A model generated the notes under the pieces. That model had not been told where the DNA came from, searched no databases, and was given only the letters and a program-made list of their open reading frames with translations. The translations under genes and the position numbers were made by a program. From an uncultured Clostridia bacterium (GTDB lineage Bacteria; Bacillota; Clostridia; Christensenellales; Aristaeellaceae), in contig CAKTWP010000019.1 in the NCBI GenBank assembly GCA_934630705.1, positions 1-36,524 on the forward strand: DNA of 36,524 nt, written 5' to 3'. Each line of letters begins with the position of its first letter. Within the stretch, counting starts at the first letter, position 1. This document shows positions 1 to 6,909 of the stretch, piece by piece.

Positions 1-75
1 CGACCCGGAAGGGGCTCGAACCCTCGACCTCCAGCGTGACAGGCTGGCATTCTAAACCGACTGAACTACCGGGCC
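1..75 (-). tRNA. tRNA-Asp (anticodon GTC)
   Basis: Read on the minus strand this folds as a cloverleaf. The acceptor stem GGCCCGG pairs with CCGGGTC, the anticodon stem GCCAGC/GCTGG encloses the loop CTGTCAC (anticodon GTC), and the T loop is GGTTCGAGCC. The discriminator base is the first base of the window, so a 3' CCA, if encoded, is cut off. It is the last gene of a four-tRNA operon. Confidence 0.95.
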
Positions 76-80
76 ATGAA

Positions 81-157
81 TGGTGGGCCTTCAGGGACTC
101 GAACCCCGGACCAACCGGTTATGAGCCGGCAGCTCTGACCAACTGAGCTAAAGGCCC
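81..157 (-). tRNA. tRNA with anticodon CAT (elongator Met or Ile2)
   Basis: The acceptor stem GGGCCTT pairs with AAGGCCC, the anticodon stem encloses the loop CTCATAA, and the 3' CCA is encoded. The stem base pairs do not match the initiator tRNA pattern. CAT tRNAs can be elongator tRNA-Met or the lysidine-modified tRNA-Ile2 that reads ATA. The body alone did not let me decide, although a GG-CCTTTAGCTCAG 5' half occurs in both groups. Confidence 0.9.
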
Positions 158-202
158 AAGGGGAGATATCCTTGCGATCCCTGCTGGATCAATCCGGGAA
201 AA

Positions 203-278
203 TGGTGACCCCGCCGGGACTCGAACCCGGGTTACCGCCGTGAAAGGGCGGTGTCTTAGGCCGCTTGACCACGGGGCC
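203..278 (-). tRNA. tRNA-Glu (anticodon TTC)
   Basis: The acceptor stem GGCCCCG pairs with CGGGGTC, the anticodon stem CCGCC/GGCGG encloses CTTTCAC (anticodon TTC), the T loop is GGTTCGAGTCC, and the 3' CCA is encoded at 203-205. It is the second gene of the operon, 35 nt downstream of tRNA-Pro. Confidence 0.95.
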
Positions 279-313
279 ATTTATCTTTCGTTCCCTTCGC
301 CACGATGGGAAAT

Positions 314-390
314 TGGTCGGGGTGAAGGGATTCGAACCCCCGGCCCCATGCTCCCAAAGCACGTGCGCTACCAGACTGCGCTACACCCCG
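314..390 (-). tRNA. tRNA-Pro (anticodon TGG)
   Basis: The acceptor stem CGGGGTG pairs with CACCCCG, the anticodon stem CGTGC/GCATG encloses TTTGGGA (anticodon TGG), and the 3' CCA is encoded at 314-316. It is the first gene of the tRNA operon; its 5' end lies about 32 nt downstream of the expected transcription start. Confidence 0.95.
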
Positions 391-428
391 AAGGCTTTCA
401 TCGTTTGCTCTCACAAGCGACGAGTATT

Positions 429-457
429 ATTATACACAAACGTCCCCTATTTGTCAA
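429..457 (-). promoter_or_regulatory. Consensus promoter of the tRNA operon
   Basis: On the minus strand TTGACA (452-457) and TATAAT (429-434) are separated by exactly 17 bp. All 12 consensus bases of the vegetative sigma-A promoter match. The downstream genes are Pro, Glu, CAU and Asp tRNAs. Confidence 0.92.
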
Positions 458-535
458 CGGGTTTTTTCAACTTTTTTTCATCTTTTTTACTCGCGTTCGC
501 CGGGGGCAGTATGCTATCTCCGGCGGGGGATCAGA

Positions 536-1129
536 TCAGCGAAGGGGCTGTTTCCCCGGGTGAACGAAGCATTCCACGTTCTTTTTCTCGCCCAGCGCAT
601 CGAAGCACATCCGATAGTTTTCCAAATACCGATAGCCATTCTTTTCGATGATCCGGCGAGAGGCGGGGTTATCCGTGAAGCAGTCAGCAAACACGAAATC
701 AAACCGCCGGGCCAGGTACGCCGTGACGGCGGCCAGCATCTCCGTGCCCAGCCCCTTGCCCGTGAAGCTGCGCCCCAGCAGAAAGCCCAGAGACACGCTG
801 TCCGCCTCGGCGTAGGGCCCCTCGGCGAGCTTATAGGGCTGGACGTGCACATAGCCGATGCACGCGCCCTGGTACATCACTGCCAGAGCGGAGCGCAGCC
901 GCGTGAGCTCCTGATAGAAGGCGGGAACGTCCGCCGCCGGAACAGGCGCAAAGCCAGACGGGCGGGCCGTTTCCGGTTCCCCGAGAATGGGGCCCAGGGC
1001 GGCCAGATCGCTTCTTCGCAGGGGACGAAGGGTCAGCCGCCGGGTATGAATGGACGCATGGCCAAAGCCCAGGTGCAGGGACCAGCGCAAAATCCACAGG
1101 CGTTTTTTCAGATTCGTTTTCATTTTCAT
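536..1129 (-). CDS. GNAT family N-acetyltransferase
   Basis: The product of about 197 residues looks like a RimJ/RimL-type GNAT acetyltransferase, which transfers an acetyl group from acetyl-CoA to an amine, often a protein N-terminus or a small molecule. The N-terminal motif TRRLTLRPLRRSDL is typical of this subgroup. The acetyl-CoA-binding region appears as SLGFLLGRSFTGKGLGTEML (Q/RxxGxG/A-like), followed by NPASRRIIEKNGYRYLE near the C-terminus, also characteristic. ATG codons at 1129 and 1123 follow AGGATAGGA; the longer upstream extension has no ribosome site and crosses the rplQ terminator. The gene has no visible promoter of its own and might rely on read-through from the ribosomal operon. 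The substrate cannot be deduced. Confidence 0.85.
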   Translation of the reverse strand: MKMKTNLKKRLWILRWSLHLGFGHASIHTRRLTLRPLRRSDLAALGPILGEPETARPSGFAPVPAADVPAFYQELTRLRSALAVMYQGACIGYVHVQPYKLAEGPYAEADSVSLGFLLGRSFTGKGLGTEMLAAVTAYLARRFDFVFADCFTDNPASRRIIEKNGYRYLENYRMCFDALGEKKNVECFVHPGKQPLR

Positions 1130-1164
1130 TTTCCTATCCTGATCGCAGGTGCACGCTGCCGGCC

Positions 1165-1204
1165 CAAAGGAAAAGCAGGCCCTGCATTTCTGCAAAGCCT
1201 GCTT
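1165..1204 (-). terminator. Probable terminator of the S10-spc-alpha cluster
   Basis: On the minus strand AAGCAGGC (1197-1204) pairs with GCCTGCTT (1173-1180) around a loop that itself contains TGCAGAAATGCA. The stem is followed by TTTTCCTTT. It lies 87 nt after the rplQ stop codon. The T-tract is interrupted, so termination may be partial. Confidence 0.65.
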
Positions 1205-1290
1205 CGGATGCAATCTCCGCCGGAAACGGGCAGGGAACCGCAGCCTGACGCAAAGCGCCGGCCCGCGGCCTGGCCATCGGGGCGATGGAA

Positions 1291-1803
1291 TTACACCAGC
1301 TCGATCACGACCATCTCGGCAGCATCGCCGCGGCGGGGCCCAAGCTTATACATCTTGGTGTAGCCACCGGCGCAGTTCTTTTCCTGGTTGCGGGCGCGAT
1401 ACTTGGGGCCATATTCCCGGAACAGCTTTTCCACCACGGGATGCTTGTTATCCTTGGTGCGTTCCTTATAATCGGCCTTGTTCTCGTCGTCCTTCTTTGC
1501 TTCCTTGACGTCGTAGAGATACGCCATCATCAGGCGGCGGGCATGCAGCTTGGAGGGCAGGTCGTTCACGAAGGTTTCCTTCACGATCTGCTTCTTATCG
1601 TTGTAGAATTCCTTTTCGACTTCTACGGTCTGATCATACTCACGGATGGCGAGCGTGATCATTTTATCCACGATGCTGCGCACTTCCTTGGCCTTGGCCT
1701 CGGTGGTTTCGATGCGGCCGTACCACAGAAGATTGGTGGTCAGATTCCGCAGCATCGCCTTGCGCTGGCTCGCGGTGCGGCCCAGCTTGCGCTCATGTGC
1801 CAT
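1291..1803 (-). CDS. rplQ: 50S ribosomal protein L17 (extended form)
   Basis: L17 belongs to the large subunit near the exit tunnel and is the last gene of the alpha part of the cluster. The start RKLGRTASQRKAMLRNLTT and the end GGYTKMYKLGPRRGDAAEMVVIELV match the family closely. The protein has 170 residues against about 120 in Bacillus. The extra length lies in an acidic and lysine-rich insertion after the MITLA helix (about residues 53-85) and a second charged stretch around 100-122. The start ATG follows a good AGGAGG site 15 nt after rpoA. Extended L17 occurs in other Clostridia, so this is probably a lineage trait. Confidence 0.97.
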   Translation of the reverse strand: MAHERKLGRTASQRKAMLRNLTTNLLWYGRIETTEAKAKEVRSIVDKMITLAIREYDQTVEVEKEFYNDKKQIVKETFVNDLPSKLHARRLMMAYLYDVKEAKKDDENKADYKERTKDNKHPVVEKLFREYGPKYRARNQEKNCAGGYTKMYKLGPRRGDAAEMVVIELV

Positions 1804-1818
1804 AGGGTTTTCCTCCTA

Positions 1819-2766
1819 TCACTCTTCGGTCGGGCGCAGACCCAGGCCCAGCGCCTGCAGCTTCTGCTCGACTTCTTCCAGACTCTTTTTGCCCAGGTTC
1901 CGCACCTTCATCATGTCCTCCTGGTTGCGCTGAACCAGCTCGGCCACGGTGTTGATGCCGGCACGCTTGAGGCAGTTATACGCACGGACGGAGAGATCCA
2001 AGTCTTCAATGGTCATCTCCATCACCTTTTCCATCTTATCATCCTCGGGCTCAGACATGCTGATGGGCATGGTCTGATCGGTGAGGCCAATGAAGAGGGA
2101 GAGCTGCTCGGTGAGGATGCGGGCGGAGAGGGCGATGGCCTCGTCGGGGGCCACGGAGCCGTCCGTCCACACTTCCAGCGTCAGCTTGTCATAGTCCGTG
2201 ATCTGGCCCACGCGGGTGTCCTCGACCACATAATTGACCTTGCGGATGGGCGTATAAATGGAATCGATGGGAATCACGCCGATGGGCATCTGGGCCGTCT
2301 TGTTCTTATCGGAAGAGACATAGCCGCGGCCCCGGTCCAGGCTGAGCCACATATGCAGCTTCGCGCCTTCCCCCAGGGTGGCAATATGCAGATCGGGATT
2401 CACGATTTCCACTTCGTCATCCACGCGGATATCGGCGGCGGTCAATTCGCAGGGACCCACTGCGTTTACCTCAAGCATTTTGGGCTGATCCGCATACAGC
2501 TTCACAGACAGCTCCTTGAGGTTGAGGATGATTTCCGCCACATCCTCTTTCACGCCGGGCACGGTTGAAAACTCGTGCTGCACGCCGTCAATATTCACGC
2601 TGGTCACGGCGGCGCCGGGCAGCGAATTGATCAGCACGCGGCGCAGAGCATTGCCCAGCGTATGGCCAAAGCCGCGCTCAAGCGGCTCGATCACGAACTT
2701 GCCATAGGCATTGTTCGGGGCCATTTCGACGCATTCGATGCGCGCCTTTTCGAATTCGACGATCAT
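1819..2766 (-). CDS. rpoA: DNA-directed RNA polymerase subunit alpha
   Basis: This 315-residue protein is the assembly platform of RNA polymerase. The N-terminal dimerisation domain shows EPLERGFGHTLGNALRRVLI, and the C-terminal domain shows the DNA-binding helix DLDLSVRAYNCLKRAGINTV followed by LGKKSLEEV. That domain contacts UP elements such as the A-rich tract upstream of the rRNA promoter in this window. Length is normal for the family. It sits between rpsD (59 nt gap) and rplQ (15 nt), as in other Firmicutes. Confidence 0.98.
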   Translation of the reverse strand: MIVEFEKARIECVEMAPNNAYGKFVIEPLERGFGHTLGNALRRVLINSLPGAAVTSVNIDGVQHEFSTVPGVKEDVAEIILNLKELSVKLYADQPKMLEVNAVGPCELTAADIRVDDEVEIVNPDLHIATLGEGAKLHMWLSLDRGRGYVSSDKNKTAQMPIGVIPIDSIYTPIRKVNYVVEDTRVGQITDYDKLTLEVWTDGSVAPDEAIALSARILTEQLSLFIGLTDQTMPISMSEPEDDKMEKVMEMTIEDLDLSVRAYNCLKRAGINTVAELVQRNQEDMMKVRNLGKKSLEEVEQKLQALGLGLRPTEE

Positions 2767-2825
2767 TATCGGTTACCCTCCTATCGAATACCGTCGGTTG
2801 AGGGAATTCCCTGCTCAGGCGACCA

Positions 2826-3452
2826 TTAACGAGAATAATACTCGACGATCATGTTCTCCTGCAGCGAGAAATCAATATCTTCGCGGGCGGGGAGGGCAGC
2901 GATGGTGGCAGTCAGCTCATCGGCGTTCACGGTGAGCCACTTGGGCACAACCCGGTTGGCGCCTTCGCGGGCAGCCTTGAACAGTTCCATTTCCTTGCTC
3001 TTTTGCTTCACGGTGATCACGTCGTTGAGATCCACTTCGTAGGAGGGGATATCAACCTTCTTGCCGTTCACCATGAAATGGCCATGCAGCACCAGCTGAC
3101 GGGCCTGAGGCCGGGAAGCGGCGAAGCCGGCGCGGTACACCACGTTGTCCAGCCGGCGCTCCAGCAGGGATAGCAGGTTTTCACCGGTAACGCCCTTCAT
3201 GTTGGAAGCGCGCTCATAGGTGCGATAGAACTGGCCTTCCAGCAGGCCATACGCCCGGCGGGCCTTCTGCTTTTCGCGCAGCTGCAGGCCATATTCACTG
3301 GGCTTGCGCTGACGGGCCTGGCCATGCTGGCCAGGAGGGGTGGGGCGCTTGCTGACGGCGCACTTGGCGGAGAAGCACTTTTCGCCCTTCAGAAAGAGCT
3401 TGGTGCCCTCGCGGCGGCACAGACGGCATACAGAATCTGTATATCTTGCCAT
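2826..3452 (-). CDS. rpsD: 30S ribosomal protein S4 (zinc-binding type)
   Basis: S4 nucleates 30S assembly by binding the 5' domain of 16S rRNA, and in many bacteria it represses its own operon. The 208-residue protein starts MARYTDSVCRLCRREGTKL and carries four Cys residues near positions 9, 12, 26 and 31, the C+ zinc form. The S4 RNA-binding domain follows (RLDNVVYRAGFAASRPQARQ). In this cluster rpsD is inside the alpha operon, as in E. coli, whereas in Bacillus it is detached. The gap to rpoA is 59 nt. Confidence 0.98.
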   Translation of the reverse strand: MARYTDSVCRLCRREGTKLFLKGEKCFSAKCAVSKRPTPPGQHGQARQRKPSEYGLQLREKQKARRAYGLLEGQFYRTYERASNMKGVTGENLLSLLERRLDNVVYRAGFAASRPQARQLVLHGHFMVNGKKVDIPSYEVDLNDVITVKQKSKEMELFKAAREGANRVVPKWLTVNADELTATIAALPAREDIDFSLQENMIVEYYSR

Positions 3453-3469
3453 TTTAGCGAATCCTCCTA

Positions 3470-3874
3470 TTACACTCTACGACGCTTGGGCGGGCGGCAG
3501 CCATTGTGGGGGATGGGCGTCACGTCCTTGATCATGGTTACGTCCAGACCGGCGGTCTGCAGGGCGCGGATCGCGGCTTCACGGCCGGAACCGGGGCCTT
3601 TCACAAACACGTCCACAGACTTGAGACCAAACTCCTGGCTGGCCTTGGCAGCCGTTTCGGCGGCCATCTGAGCGGCGAAGGGCGTGGACTTCTTGTTGCC
3701 GCGGAAACCCATGCCGCCGGCGGAAGCCCAGGACAGGGCGTTGCCCTGCACGTCAGTGATGGTTACGATGGTATTGTTAAAAGAAGAGCGAATATGCGCC
3801 ACGCCGCGCTCCACGAGCTTTCTTTCACGGCGCTTGCGCGAAACCTTCTTCAGCGCTGTTTTCTTAGCGGCCAT
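3470..3874 (-). CDS. rpsK: 30S ribosomal protein S11
   Basis: S11 lies on the 30S platform near the mRNA exit site. The 134-residue protein begins with a basic tail, then VERGVAHIRSSFNNTIVTIT and ends VTPIPHNGCRPPKRRRV, both diagnostic. It is preceded by an unusual 117-nt gap after rpsM and followed by rpsD at 17 nt. Confidence 0.98.
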   Translation of the reverse strand: MAAKKTALKKVSRKRRERKLVERGVAHIRSSFNNTIVTITDVQGNALSWASAGGMGFRGNKKSTPFAAQMAAETAAKASQEFGLKSVDVFVKGPGSGREAAIRALQTAGLDVTMIKDVTPIPHNGCRPPKRRRV

Positions 3875-3991
3875 TCTTTATCCCTCCGAACCCCTTTTCG
3901 GGGCGTCCTTTTGGAATGATGGGTATACGTGTGACAGAGCGTTTCGGGCATCTCTTATATAGGAAGAAACTGCCCGCAAGAAGCCGTTGAA
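3875..3991 (-). other. rpsM-rpsK intergenic spacer
   Basis: This 117-nt spacer has no reading frame of interest. On the minus strand it holds CCCCGAAAAGGGG, a short hairpin just upstream of the rpsK ribosome site, and TTTCTTCCTATATAAG (3953-3968), a motif repeated in the rpsQ-rplN spacer. It could hold an internal promoter or processing site; there is no convincing -35 box. Confidence 0.4.
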
Positions 3992-4360
3992 TTACTTCTT
4001 CTTGCCGCCCACAGAGCGCTTCGGGCCCTTCCGGGTGCGGGCGTTCTGCTTGGTGTTCTGGCCGCGCACGGGCAGGTTCCGGCGATGGCGGACGCCGCGA
4101 TAGCAGCCGATTTCCACCAGGCGCTTGATGTTCAGAGAAACTTCGCGGCGCAGATCGCCCTCCACCTTCAGGTGGTGTTCGATATATTCACGCAACTTGC
4201 TGATTTCGTTTTCGGAGAGATCCTTCACGCGCGTGTCAGGGTTCACGTCGGTGACTTCGAGGATCTGCTTGCTCACCGTCGGGCCAATGCCGAAGATGTA
4301 GGTCAAGCCAACCTCGACGCGCTTTTCTCGGGGCAGGTCAACACCCGCAATACGTGCCAT
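3992..4360 (-). CDS. rpsM: 30S ribosomal protein S13
   Basis: S13 is in the 30S head and contacts the P-site tRNA and the subunit bridges. The 122 residues start MARIAGVDLPREKRVEVGLTY and end RGQNTKQNARTRKGPKRSV plus a Lys-rich tail, as in the family. It is the first gene of the alpha segment and follows a 329-nt untranslated spacer after rpmJ. In E. coli the equivalent position holds the S4-responsive alpha leader. Confidence 0.98.
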   Translation of the reverse strand: MARIAGVDLPREKRVEVGLTYIFGIGPTVSKQILEVTDVNPDTRVKDLSENEISKLREYIEHHLKVEGDLRREVSLNIKRLVEIGCYRGVRHRRNLPVRGQNTKQNARTRKGPKRSVGGKKK

Positions 4361-4689
4361 GTGTTGGTTACACCTCCAAAATGTTTCGTGGTCAGGGATG
4401 GGGCGGGGGCGCTGCGCTTCTCAAGGCGTAGATCTCTTGAGGCGTATCAGGGCCCGGCCCCTTGCGACAGCGGCATGGCGCCGCTGGCTTCCGCCCGCAA
4501 CCCAGGCGGAATTTTTTATGTGACAGCATGCGTGGTCCCGGGCAATCAAATGAAAGCCCGGGCAGCCGCCCACGACAGGCCTGTCGGCAGAAGATAGAAG
4601 ATTGCGGCCGAAGATCGGCCAGGGAACGCCGTTGGAAACGCCCGAAAGCCAGGCGCTTGCAACGGCGCTCCCGCGCAGGCAAAGGCGGG
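4361..4689 (-). promoter_or_regulatory. Long structured spacer upstream of rpsM, possible autoregulatory leader
   Basis: The 329 nt between rpmJ and rpsM hold no supported gene. The strand carries several clean inverted repeats: CGACAGGCCTGTCG (4573-4586), CCCGGGC/GCCCGGG (4537-4562), TTCCGCC/GGCGGAA (4489-4511), CAGCGGC/GCCGCTG around 4469-4486, and CTCAAG/CTTGAG near 4419-4440. The position matches the alpha-operon leader in Proteobacteria, where S4 represses translation. That role is inferred from position and was not matched to a known RNA family. Confidence 0.4.
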
Positions 4690-4803
4690 TTAACCCTGGC
4701 GCTGCTTATGCTTGGGGTTTTCGCAGATGATCATCACGCGGCCCTTGCGCTTGATGACCTTGCACTTTTCACAGATGGGCTTCACAGAAGGACGGACTTT
4801 CAT
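4690..4803 (-). CDS. rpmJ: 50S ribosomal protein L36 (zinc-binding type)
   Basis: The minus strand encodes a 37-residue protein that begins MKVRPSVKPICEKCKVIKRK and ends ENPKHKQRQG. Cys11, Cys14, Cys27 and His32 form the zinc ribbon of the C+ form. L36 stabilises the domain V/II region of 23S rRNA. The start is ATG at 4803 after an AGGAGG site, 19 nt from infA. Confidence 0.97.
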   Translation of the reverse strand: MKVRPSVKPICEKCKVIKRKGRVMIICENPKHKQRQG

Positions 4804-4822
4804 GGGATGTACCTCCTCAGGG

Positions 4823-5044
4823 TTAATTCTTGCTGCGCCACGTGATGCGGCCGCGGGTCAGATCGTAGGGGGAGAGCTCAATGGTCACCTTATCGCCGGG
4901 ATAGATGCGGATGAAGTTCATGCGCATTTTGCCCGAGATATGGGCCATGATTCGGTGCCCATTGGGCAATTCAACCTGGAACATGGCATTGGGCAGCGCC
5001 TCAATGACCTTGCCTTCCATTTCGATGACATCGTCCTTGGACAA
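4823..5044 (-). CDS. infA: Translation initiation factor IF-1
   Basis: IF-1 binds the 30S A site during initiation. The 73-residue OB-fold protein shows DVIEMEGKVIEALPNAMFQV, HISGKMRMNFIRIYPGDKV and DLTRGRITWR, essentially the family consensus. The start codon is TTG (5042-5044) with GGGAGGGG seven bases upstream; the next ATG lies inside the conserved domain, so TTG must be the start. The KOW gene ends only 4 nt before. Confidence 0.97.
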   Translation of the reverse strand: MSKDDVIEMEGKVIEALPNAMFQVELPNGHRIMAHISGKMRMNFIRIYPGDKVTIELSPYDLTRGRITWRSKN

Positions 5045-5048
5045 GCAA

Positions 5049-5357
5049 TTACCCCTCCCTGTTTTTTTCCGACGCGCTTGCGCCGGCAGTTCCTTGTTTG
5101 ATGGGAAAAAGCACCTTGCGGATATCGCTGTCCTTGAGGGTGCCCCGCTTTGCCATTTCCAGCAATTCCGGGGCTTCCACAGGACAGGCCTGCAGGTGTT
5201 TGAGCCGTTTTTTCTTGAGCCGGTCCAGCTTTCGGGTGTCCCCGTCGGCGATCAGCGCAAAATCGGCATCCACCATATATAATACCACAAAGTACCTCCC
5301 TTTGTCACGTCCTTTTTTTGAAAAAACGACGTAACCGGGTGCAATTTCCGGCTTCAT
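5049..5357 (-). CDS. KOW-domain RNA-binding protein (YbzG / L14e-like)
   Basis: The 102-residue protein begins with a KOW-type beta-barrel (GYVVFSKKGRDKGRYFVVLYMVDADFALIADGD) followed by a basic segment RKLDRLKKKRLKHLQ and a low-complexity tail. In Firmicutes a gene of this type, annotated as L14E/L6E/L27E-like, sits between map and infA, exactly as here. Its ATG overlaps the map stop codon by 4 nt (ATGA), indicating translational coupling. The precise function in the ribosome is not established. Confidence 0.9.
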   Translation of the reverse strand: MKPEIAPGYVVFSKKGRDKGRYFVVLYMVDADFALIADGDTRKLDRLKKKRLKHLQACPVEAPELLEMAKRGTLKDSDIRKVLFPIKQGTAGASASEKNREG

Positions 5358-6133
5358 TCCTGCTCCTCCTCCCAGGCGAACCCCGGAAGGGTCAGCAGCT
5401 CAGGCTTTCCGCCCGGTTTCACGGCGATGGTGTGCTCATAATGGGCGGCAGGCTTATGGTCGTTGGTGACGATGGTCCAGCCGTCGCTGAGCTGATGCAC
5501 CTGCCAGCGGCCCATGGCGATCATGGGCTCGATGCAGAAGGTCATCCCCGGACGCAGGCGAACGCCGTGGCCGGCGAAGCCAAAATTGGGCACGGAGGGA
5601 TCCTCATGCATGCTGCGGCCGATGCCGTGTCCGGTCAGATCCCGAACCACGCCATAGCGGTGCGCTTCCGCATGGGCCTGCACGGCCGCGCCGATATCCC
5701 CGATGCGGTTGCCGTTAATGGCCATGGCCGCGCCGCGCCAGAAGCATTCCTCCGTCACGCGGATCAGATCCAGCTTCTCCTGGCTCACCTTTCCCACCGG
5801 GCAGGTAAAGGCGCTGTCCGCCTGCCAGCCGTCCAGGGAAAGGGTCACGTCGATGGAGATGATGGAGCCTTCCTGCACTTCCACGTTTTCCGAAGGGATG
5901 CCGTGCACCACTTCATCGTCAATGGAGGCGCAGATGGAGGCGGGATAGCCTTCGTAGCCAAACTCTGTAGGAATGGCGCCGTTTTTGCGGATCAGCTCAT
6001 CGGCGTACCCATTGATGGCGGCCGTGGTGATGCCCGGCACGATGGCCTGGCGCACCTGCTGGAGCACATCATGGAGCAGATGCCCCGCGCTGCGCATTTT
6101 CGCCAGCTGATCCGGATTCTTGATGATAATCAT
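5354..6133 (-). CDS. map: Methionine aminopeptidase, type I
   Basis: The enzyme removes the initiator Met from nascent proteins using two metal ions. The 259-residue protein has the metal ligands in order: Asp in SIDVTLSLDGWQADSAFT (two Asp), His in TGHGIGRSMHEDP, Glu in TFCIEPM and Glu in YEHTIAV. I chose the ATG at 6133 (MIIIKNPDQLAKM), which overlaps the adk stop by 4 nt, over the longer frame that would run through adk. Length fits type Ia. Confidence 0.97.
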   Translation of the reverse strand: MIIIKNPDQLAKMRSAGHLLHDVLQQVRQAIVPGITTAAINGYADELIRKNGAIPTEFGYEGYPASICASIDDEVVHGIPSENVEVQEGSIISIDVTLSLDGWQADSAFTCPVGKVSQEKLDLIRVTEECFWRGAAMAINGNRIGDIGAAVQAHAEAHRYGVVRDLTGHGIGRSMHEDPSVPNFGFAGHGVRLRPGMTFCIEPMIAMGRWQVHQLSDGWTIVTNDHKPAAHYEHTIAVKPGGKPELLTLPGFAWEEEQE

Positions 6134-6756
6134 GCGATGCCTAAAGCCTTTCGCACTGCCTGATGGTTCTGTTCGATGGTGCCGGAGCAATCCACCGTCC
6201 GCAGCAGGCCCTGCTTCTGATAATAGTCAATCAGCGGCGCGGTCTGATGGGCGTACACATCCAGGCGGTTTTGAATGGTCTCGGGGGTATCGTCCTTGCG
6301 CTGCACCAGCGGCTTGCCGCATTCGGCGCAGTCCGTCCGTCCCCCCAGGGAGCTGATATGGTAGGTAGCGCCGCAATTGAGGCAGACCCGGCGGCCGGAC
6401 AGACGCTTGACAATCGCCTCATCGGCCAGGGACAGATTCAGCGCGGCGTCAATGGTCGCGAAGGTGGAAAGGGCTTCGGCCTGGGCCACAGTCCGGGGGA
6501 AGCCATCCAGGATATAGCCCTGCTGGCAATCCGGCTGCCCGAGCCGCTCTTTCACGATGCCGATAACCACGTCATCGGGCACCAGCTCGCCCTGGTCAAT
6601 ATACTTCTTGGCCATCACGCCCAGCTCCGTTTCAGCCTTGATGGCCTGGCGCAGCATATCGCCGGTGGAAATCTGGGGGATGCCCAGCTCATGCATCAGC
6701 CTTTGTGCGTGGGTGCCTTTGCCCGCACCGGGAGGGCCCAGAAAGATAATATTCAT
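6130..6756 (-). CDS. adk: Adenylate kinase (zinc LID type)
   Basis: Adk interconverts ATP plus AMP with two ADP. The 208-residue protein begins MNIIFLGPPGAGKGTHAQRL, with the P-loop at residues 7-15. The LID segment GRRVCLNCGATYH...CAECGKPL contains two CxxC pairs that bind zinc, as in Gram-positive enzymes. ATG 6756 has AAGGAAGG seven bases upstream; the upstream extension has no site. A 153-nt spacer with a dispersed hairpin repeat separates it from secY. Confidence 0.97.
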   Translation of the reverse strand: MNIIFLGPPGAGKGTHAQRLMHELGIPQISTGDMLRQAIKAETELGVMAKKYIDQGELVPDDVVIGIVKERLGQPDCQQGYILDGFPRTVAQAEALSTFATIDAALNLSLADEAIVKRLSGRRVCLNCGATYHISSLGGRTDCAECGKPLVQRKDDTPETIQNRLDVYAHQTAPLIDYYQKQGLLRTVDCSGTIEQNHQAVRKALGIA

Positions 6757-6788
6757 GGGTTCGCCTTCCTTCCATTGATGAAGAAAGC

Positions 6789-6823
6789 GGGGGAAGGGCT
6801 TTTGAGGCAAAAGCCCCGCCCCC
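6789..6823 (-). repeat. Dispersed hairpin repeat in the secY-adk gap
   Basis: GGGGGAAGGGCTTTTG (from 6789) pairs with CAAAAGCCCCGCCCCC (to 6823) around a 3-nt loop. On the minus strand the flank GGGGCGCGGGGG closely resembles the copy at 29243-29285. It interrupts the otherwise tight spacing of the spc operon and could act as a partial terminator or mRNA-stability element; there is no T-tract after it on the minus strand. Confidence 0.7.
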
Positions 6824-6909
6824 GCGCCCCGGCCTTGCGGCAGGGGGAGTCGGGATTACACCCGTTTATCTTTGGTATTCCTCCAAGGGAACCGGCTCTG
6901 CTTTTCAGC

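Noticed and set aside
81..157. Initiator tRNA-Met
   Set aside because: The acceptor and anticodon stems lack the initiator features (for example the three G-C pairs next to the anticodon loop); it is an elongator-type CAT tRNA.
4489..4517. Terminator-like hairpin plus T-run on the plus strand in the rpmJ-rpsM spacer
   Set aside because: There is no plus-strand gene to terminate. It is more likely one stem of the spacer structure seen from the opposite strand.
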